Below the pieces are notes generated by a model. It did not search any database, had not been told where the DNA came from, and saw only the letters and a list, made by a program, of their open reading frames with translations. Source: Vibrio sp. MEBiC08052 (GTDB lineage Bacteria > Pseudomonadota > Gammaproteobacteria > Enterobacterales > Vibrionaceae). Taken from it: DNA of 64,000 bases. Where the stretch lies: positions 3,168,631 to 3,232,630 of the forward strand of contig NZ_KQ947475.1 of the NCBI RefSeq assembly GCF_001506075.1. Reading direction: 5' to 3'. A program made the translations under genes and the position numbers. Below, piece by piece: positions 58,864-64,000 of this stretch (the first letter of the stretch is position 1; each line of letters starts with the position of its first letter).

Positions 58864-60819
58864 TTATATAGCTACTAATTGCTCATCCAAAGCAACTAAT
58901 GGGGAACGGTGTTTCAATTTAATATCATCAGAGACAATACTAATTAATTTTGAAATATCTATTCTTCCTAAGTCTTCGCCGGTATTGATCCGTAAAGATA
59001 CCTGATTACTTTCAACTTCGGCATCACCAATAACAACTAAGTAAGGAATTTTTTTCAGCGTGTTTTCACGAATTTTATACCCGATTTTTTCATTTCGAAT
59101 ATCTAATTTAGCTTTAATTCCTTGTTTCTTAAGTGTTTCATATAATGCCTGACAATAATCTGATTGCTTCTCAGAGATATTCATAATCACAAGCTGGTGT
59201 GGAGCCAGCCATGTTGGAAGCGCTCCTGCATAATGTTCAATCAGAATAGCAATAAAACGCTCGACCGATCCTAACATTGCCCGATGTAACATTACTGGCA
59301 CTTCTTTATTGCCTTCTTCATTAATAAAACCAGCCCCCAGACGCTCAGGAACCATATAATCTAACTGAACCGTTCCACATTGCCATTCCCGTCCCATACG
59401 ATCTTTCAAATGGAACTCAACTTTAGGTCCATAAAATGCCCCTTCTCCCGGAAGTATCTCGTAATCGAAACCAGCTTTTGTAACAGCATCCTGCAACATT
59501 GCTTCAGCTCGATCCCAAACTTCATCTAAACCAATTCTTTTTTCCGGACGAGTTGCAATTTTTATCGATACATTTTTATCTTCAAAACCGAAGTCCTGAT
59601 ATACCTGAAACACCTGAGAAGTGAATAAAGCGACTTCAGAAAGAATTTGTTTCTCTTGGCAGAAAATATGTCCGTCATCCTGAACCATTGATCTGACACG
59701 CATCAAACCTCGTAAACTACCAGACGGTTCATAGCGATGGCAGCATCCAAACTCAGCATATCGGATCGGTAAATCTTTATAGCTTTTCAGACCATCATTA
59801 AACACCTGAATATGGCAAGGGCAATTCATCGGTTTTACTGCATATTCTCGCCCATCAATATGAGTTACAAACATATTTTCAGAATACTTATCCGAATGCC
59901 CAGATTTCTTCCATAAATTCTTGTCAACTAACTGTGGTGTATGAATCTCATCATAGTTAAATGTTTCTAACCGTTCACTTACATAATTGACAATTGTCTT
60001 ATTAATACGCCATCCTCTCGGATGCCAAAAAACCATCCCCGGTGCTTCTTCCTGCATATGAAAAAGGTCAAGTCGCCGACCAATATTCCGGTGATCATTC
60101 TTCTCCGATTCTTTTAATGCATGTAAATACCCTTCCAGTTCATCCTGAGTATTCCAGGCTGTACCATAAATGCGCTGCAATGACTGTTTGCTTGAATCAC
60201 CTCTCCAGTATGCACTGGATACTCTCAGCAATTTGAAGTGGCGCAAGAAGCGAGTGTTCGGTACATGAGGCCCCCGGCACATATCTATATATTCTTCATG
60301 AATATATAGATTTACATGTGTAATGCTTTTATCCAGTTCTTGAATAATTTCCACTTTATAAGGTTCATTCCGTTCAGTGAATACTTGAATCGCTTCATCT
60401 ACAGTGACTCTTTTCCGAATCACATCGTAATTTTTCTTCACTAAATTTCGGATAAGCGCTTCAATCGTTTCTATATCATCTGTCGTAAAGGGGTCATGCT
60501 CAATATCATAGTAAAAACCATCCTGAATCACCGGACCGATTGCCATTTTAGCCTCTGGGTATAGTTGCTTAACAGCTTGACCTATCATGTGGGCAAATGA
60601 ATGACGAATTATTTCAATTCCTTCAGGATCTTTATCTTTGATCAAACGCACCGTTGAATCACCGGTAATCAGTTCACAGAGATCGACCAACTGATCATTC
60701 ACCTGGCCGGCAACTGCAGATTTAGCTAAACTTGGGCTGATACTTCTAGCAATATCCAAAACCGAAACTGGCTCCGGGAATGCTCTTTTTTCTCCATTGG
60801 GAAATGTGATAACAGGCAT
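58864..60819 (-). CDS. Threonyl-tRNA synthetase in NRPS cluster, likely a self-resistance copy
   Basis: 651 residues: TGS domain (1-62), editing domain (about 65-225, with [10 protein letters not shown] and CRGPHVPNT intact), class II catalytic core (about 243-535) and anticodon-binding domain (about 540-640). Zinc ligands Cys333, His384 and His512 are kept. Compared from memory with E. coli ThrRS, several substrate-pocket positions differ: PMNCPCH (Gly to Cys at 335), [11 protein letters not shown] (Ser to Cys at 359, Asn to Tyr at 363), [11 protein letters not shown] (GFT to SMV at 377-379, Ala to Gly at 383), and [10 protein letters not shown] (Leu to Val near 490). The housekeeping thrS of gamma-proteobacteria sits with infC-rpmI-rplT; this one is flanked by a thioesterase and a P450. 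That context and the pocket changes suggest a drug-insensitive duplicate. Confidence 0.93.
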   Translation of the reverse strand: MPVITFPNGEKRAFPEPVSVLDIARSISPSLAKSAVAGQVNDQLVDLCELITGDSTVRLIKDKDPEGIEIIRHSFAHMIGQAVKQLYPEAKMAIGPVIQDGFYYDIEHDPFTTDDIETIEALIRNLVKKNYDVIRKRVTVDEAIQVFTERNEPYKVEIIQELDKSITHVNLYIHEEYIDMCRGPHVPNTRFLRHFKLLRVSSAYWRGDSSKQSLQRIYGTAWNTQDELEGYLHALKESEKNDHRNIGRRLDLFHMQEEAPGMVFWHPRGWRINKTIVNYVSERLETFNYDEIHTPQLVDKNLWKKSGHSDKYSENMFVTHIDGREYAVKPMNCPCHIQVFNDGLKSYKDLPIRYAEFGCCHRYEPSGSLRGLMRVRSMVQDDGHIFCQEKQILSEVALFTSQVFQVYQDFGFEDKNVSIKIATRPEKRIGLDEVWDRAEAMLQDAVTKAGFDYEILPGEGAFYGPKVEFHLKDRMGREWQCGTVQLDYMVPERLGAGFINEEGNKEVPVMLHRAMLGSVERFIAILIEHYAGALPTWLAPHQLVIMNISEKQSDYCQALYETLKKQGIKAKLDIRNEKIGYKIRENTLKKIPYLVVIGDAEVESNQVSLRINTGEDLGRIDISKLISIVSDDIKLKHRSPLVALDEQLVAI

Positions 60820-61274
60820 GATTTAAAATTTCCTTCAATAAAAACTATGACAAAGACAGAACAAATATCTAATTTAGATGCTAACACAGAGTTTTATATT
60901 AGATATTCTTAGTAAGATCATTCTCAATAAAATAGGAAGTCACTACCATTGAACGGCAACAGTGATAGTTGTACAACAGTGAAGCCAGATTCTTACGGTT
61001 TACAAAATCAATTATAAGCCCAACAAATAATATGAGTTTTATCATTTATATTTCAGAGACCTCTTATGTCCAGATAAATAGGATACCACTCAAGCTACCG
61101 TTGTTGGCAAAACCACCATTAATGTCCTATAAAAATTATAAATTTTTCTATTTCATCCGAAGAGCTTACAAGCCTAGCATCAAATGAGAGGACTTCCAAT
61201 TTATGATGAAACAAACAGTTTATACCAAATTGAAGTCAATTGGGATATTCTTTATCTTCATAATGGTCCATGCT
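60820..61274. other. Intergenic leader of the ThrRS gene, with a 10-bp inverted repeat
   Basis: 455 bp. AATATCTAAT (60864-60873) and ATTAGATATT (60898-60907) form a perfect ten-pair stem with a 24-nt loop, 45 bp before the ThrRS start codon on the minus strand; it is AT-rich and may be a leader hairpin. A plus-strand frame at 60969-61187 and another at 61184-61315 overlap nothing conserved and are not called. A promoter for ThrRS probably lies here, unless the P450 transcript continues through. Confidence 0.45.
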
Positions 61275-62489
61275 TTACCAATGAGCAATTAGATTATTTA
61301 ATATACGTCTTGTAAATTGTAACGACCAATTCGGCTGTTCAACATCATCTAAAGAGAGATGAGGCAATCTCTTTAATATTGTATTAATAGCAATCGCTGA
61401 TTCAACACGGGAAAGTTGCGCCCCTAAACAGAGGTGGGCACCGCCACCAAATGAGATTGGACGAATATTTTCCCGGTAAATGTCAAAAATATCTGGGTTG
61501 GAATAAACCTCTTCATCTCTGTTTGCTGAGGAAAGAACAAGGATCACTGTTTCTCCTTTTGTTATCATTTGACCATCAATAGATGTATCTTCTAAAGCAG
61601 TTCTCGCAGCAATCTGTACCGGAGGCTCATATCGTAATGCTTCTTCGATTGCATTCGCAGTTAACGAAGGGTCAGCTTTAATTTGTTCAAGGCCCTCCTT
61701 GTGACGGAACAACAACAGCAACGCATTTGAGATCAGCGATGTTGTGGTCTCGTAACCAGCTCCCAGTGTTAACATAATATTTGCAACAAGTTCATCATCA
61801 GATAAGATATCACCATCTTCACGGGCATGAACCATATGGGTAATTAAGTCGTCTTTAGGAGACACCCGACGTTCATCACACAGCTTTTTAATATAGGCAC
61901 TTAACTCAATAACATCCTGATTTATCTCATCAAGTTCCTCACGAGAAACTGGTTTTAAATCCAACAATCGGCTGGGAATCCGACTGACAAAAAAATCCAT
62001 ATCAGCTTCTGCATCAATCCCTAACATTTTGCAAATGACCATCAATGGAAGCCGTTCGGCATAATTTTTCATAATATCCATACTGCCTTCAGCCTCAACC
62101 CGATCAATTAGCATATTGGCTGTTTCTTCAATCATGGGTTGTAGCTTCTTGATTGAACTGGAAACAAAAGCTTTCATGATGAGCTTTCGCAGCCTGGTGT
62201 GTGCCGGGGGATTGGACATTAAAACCTGTAAATTAATCATCTTCAATGCAGGTTCATCTGCTATTTTTGTATTTAGTTGTTTTTCGAGTACTGCACCGAA
62301 GTTTTTACCAAAAAATTTATTCCTCAGTACATCTTCGATATCTTTGTGGCGAGTCACCAACCAAAATCCCAAAGGAGAATAATGTATTGGATCTTCACGT
62401 CTTAAGCATTGATAAAATGGATATGGGTTATATAAAAAATCTTTATCTGTCGGATTAAAAATCAATTCATTTAGAGTTATGGTATTCAT
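61275..62489 (-). CDS. Cytochrome P450 of the NRPS cluster
   Basis: 404 residues from the ATG at 62489 (AAGAGGAACGCT); codons for 25 further residues upstream lack a ribosome site. Class I bacterial P450: I-helix LGAGYETTT (AGYETT at 244-249), ExxR (Glu283-Arg286 in EEALRYEPP) and the heme loop FGGGAHLCLGAQLSR with Cys354. It would hydroxylate or otherwise oxidise an amino acid on a carrier protein or the finished peptide, with separate ferredoxin partners. No redox partner is in view. It lies 130 bp after the end of the NRPS gene. Confidence 0.93.
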   Translation of the reverse strand: MNTITLNELIFNPTDKDFLYNPYPFYQCLRREDPIHYSPLGFWLVTRHKDIEDVLRNKFFGKNFGAVLEKQLNTKIADEPALKMINLQVLMSNPPAHTRLRKLIMKAFVSSSIKKLQPMIEETANMLIDRVEAEGSMDIMKNYAERLPLMVICKMLGIDAEADMDFFVSRIPSRLLDLKPVSREELDEINQDVIELSAYIKKLCDERRVSPKDDLITHMVHAREDGDILSDDELVANIMLTLGAGYETTTSLISNALLLLFRHKEGLEQIKADPSLTANAIEEALRYEPPVQIAARTALEDTSIDGQMITKGETVILVLSSANRDEEVYSNPDIFDIYRENIRPISFGGGAHLCLGAQLSRVESAIAINTILKRLPHLSLDDVEQPNWSLQFTRRILNNLIAHW

Positions 62490-62619
62490 AGCGTTCCTCT
62501 TATTATCATCAACAAACTTAATATCATTCATTATTTGAATGATTACTGAATATCTATCACCCATCCTTTTGGTTCAGATGAATAATAGATATATCAACTT
62601 TCTGGATTATCTATCTTTA

Positions 62620-64000
62620 TCAATCAAATATTTTGGTATCAGATAAATACTTAATTTTCTCTAATGACAAAATTGATATTATATCTTTATATTTTTCCAT
62701 TATTTTATTAAGCACTTCTGGGTTATAACTATTTCTGTCATAACGTATATAAGCTTTTATGCTTTCATCTTGAGGGATTAAAGAAATATGCAGCGCTGAT
62801 GCTCCTGGCTGCCGATGGAGCCAATGTGATGAATTTAAGCTATCTGCTTCACCGGTTTCTTCAGAGAATTTCTGGAATACAAGAATCGACTGACTGGCAT
62901 AATGAGTGTCTTCCGGTAGTTGGCTACACTCCTGAATAACAATTGGCCCAACATATTTATATTCTTCCATAGAAATCTGGTTGAGATGTAATGCTTTTAG
63001 CCACACCGATTTTTCATAGTGTGGAGATACTTGAATCCGAACAGGTAAAGCTTGGAAAAAAGAACCCACCATCTGATCACAGCCATCCAGTTCTGACGGA
63101 CGCCCAGCAACAACAGTAGCAAAAAGTACATCATTCTCATGCGAGTAGAACCTGAGTAACAATGCCCAAGCCGCCTGAAAAATGACATTCAATGTAACTT
63201 GCTGAGTCCGTGCGAATACTTCCAACTGGTTCAGGCAATACGAATCCAATAACTCAATCGTATGATATGCGGGGAGAAAATTATGAGAGTTCTGGTCATC
63301 TGTGGACTGCTTCATCAATGCAGGATAAGGCGTATATTGTTTTTTCCCTGCTAAATAGTCTTGCCAGTACTTACGGCTGCCCCTCTGATCTACAACTTTA
63401 TCTTGTAGCCATTGGATATAACGGTAATAAGGATATCCCGGTGCCACATCCAGCTGTCGTTGACTTGCAAACTGGTCATAAAACGATACTAGCTCACGCT
63501 TAATGATATCAACAGACCAACCATCCAATAGCGCATGATGAAAACTCCATATCATTTTAAACGAGGAAGTAGAAAACCGAATCAACTGAACGCGTAATAA
63601 AGGCGCTTTTTCAAAAAAGAAGCCTGAGCGCCGATCTTCATCGAGCCAGTGCTCAAAGCTTTGTTCTTGTTCAGATTGCTCAAGATCAGACCAATCAAGC
63701 TCCTGAAACGGCAGAACGATTTCTTGATGAACCAATTGCAACTTCTCACCGGAATCCGACATCAGAAAACTGGTTCTTAAGATATCATGCCTTCGAACAA
63801 CACTATCCCAAGCCTGTTTCAATGCCTGAACATTAATCTTATCCAGCTCAGCAATGTATTGAACGATCAAACGCTCAACAGTAGAGCATTCCACCACTCC
63901 CAACTCTTGCAGAAAAGCGTCCTGTAAAGAAGCTAATGGGTAAACAGATTCAATTGAATCCGCTTTCCCGGTATCAACATAATCTTCAACCCGATATCCG
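62620..64000 (-). CDS. Non-ribosomal peptide synthetase, C-terminal condensation domain (5' end beyond window)
   Basis: The frame is open to the window edge, so the gene continues upstream; an internal TTG at 63903 is not the start. After a short linker (VEDYVDTGKADSIESV) the condensation domain begins at YPLASLQDAFLQEL. The catalytic motif is SFHHALLDGWS (HHxxxDG). Later condensation motifs follow: FATVVAGRP and GSFFQALPVRIQV. The protein ends about 30 residues after the domain with no adenylation, carrier or thioesterase domain, so a condensation domain closes the assembly line. This points either to chain release by that domain or to in-trans interaction with another protein. The adjacent type II thioesterase is a helper rather than the release domain. 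Confidence 0.9.
   Translation of the reverse strand, partial: GYRVEDYVDTGKADSIESVYPLASLQDAFLQELGVVECSTVERLIVQYIAELDKINVQALKQAWDSVVRRHDILRTSFLMSDSGEKLQLVHQEIVLPFQELDWSDLEQSEQEQSFEHWLDEDRRSGFFFEKAPLLRVQLIRFSTSSFKMIWSFHHALLDGWSVDIIKRELVSFYDQFASQRQLDVAPGYPYYRYIQWLQDKVVDQRGSRKYWQDYLAGKKQYTPYPALMKQSTDDQNSHNFLPAYHTIELLDSYCLNQLEVFARTQQVTLNVIFQAAWALLLRFYSHENDVLFATVVAGRPSELDGCDQMVGSFFQALPVRIQVSPHYEKSVWLKALHLNQISMEEYKYVGPIVIQECSQLPEDTHYASQSILVFQKFSEETGEADSLNSSHWLHRQPGASALHISLIPQDESIKAYIRYDRNSYNPEVLNKIMEKYKDIISILSLEKIKYLSDTKIFD

Noticed and set aside
61184..61315. 43-codon plus-strand frame ending inside the P450 gene
   Set aside because: It looks protein-like in part but has no recognised homolog and overlaps the P450 C-terminus on the other strand.

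Overview
The window looks like a chromosomal segment of a marine Vibrio. The grounds are a vibriolysin-type M4 protease, an EptA-type lipid A transferase, a NorR/NorV/NorW nitric-oxide module and a VgrG locus. A complete-looking anaerobic cobalamin operon plus xylan and starch enzymes would suit the V. gazogenes / V. ruber / V. spartinae group, but that placement is inference. No tRNA, rRNA or CRISPR array was found.

Layout. 1-6.7 kb: a PLP-dependent decarboxylase whose stop codon overlaps the start of a pentameric ligand-gated ion channel (cut by the window edge), a Yip1-family membrane protein, an AraC-type regulator and a secreted GH3 beta-glucosidase. 7.5-13.2 kb: a five-gene peptide-type ABC importer. 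13.9-22.2 kb: secreted M4 protease, a small HhH protein, alpha/beta hydrolase, SDR, phosphoribosyltransferase, a cold-shock protein and EptA. 22.3-35 kb: cbiCDETFGHJKLMNQO on the minus strand behind a cobalamin riboswitch, with divergent cobA and then cobC. 35.4-39.3 kb: a GH13 alpha-amylase with repeated starch-binding modules, and a divergent NQO-like flavoprotein / LysR pair. 40.5-45 kb: a two-gene arabinoxylan module (GH43-CBM-GH62 fusion; CE6-CBM60 esterase). 45-52 kb: a type VI secretion VgrG locus with effector, immunity genes, decayed vgrG pieces and orphan immunity-like genes. 52.3-57.3 kb: norR, norVW and a methyltransferase. 57.4-57.9 kb: a yhdH fragment and a likely IS5-type remnant, forming a scar. 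58-64 kb: the end of an NRPS cluster (type II thioesterase, a second-type threonyl-tRNA synthetase, cytochrome P450, NRPS with a terminal condensation domain).

How the parts work together. The cbi operon with cobA and cobC carries uroporphyrinogen III through cobalt insertion and ring contraction toward cobyrinate and includes the CbiMNQO cobalt importer. cbiA, cbiB and cbiP of the Salmonella order are missing here and must lie elsewhere if the pathway is complete. The xylan enzymes sit between two copies of a T6SS-associated boundary segment, so the carbohydrate genes and the T6SS cassette have recombined at the same place. The NRPS cluster carries a ThrRS with altered active-site positions, which suggests that its product inhibits threonyl-tRNA synthetase and that this copy gives self-resistance.

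The items most worth follow-up are the decarboxylase-channel pair, the ThrRS-bearing NRPS cluster, and a 162-bp highly folded insertion flanked by 10-bp direct repeats, with an apparent empty site 7 kb away.
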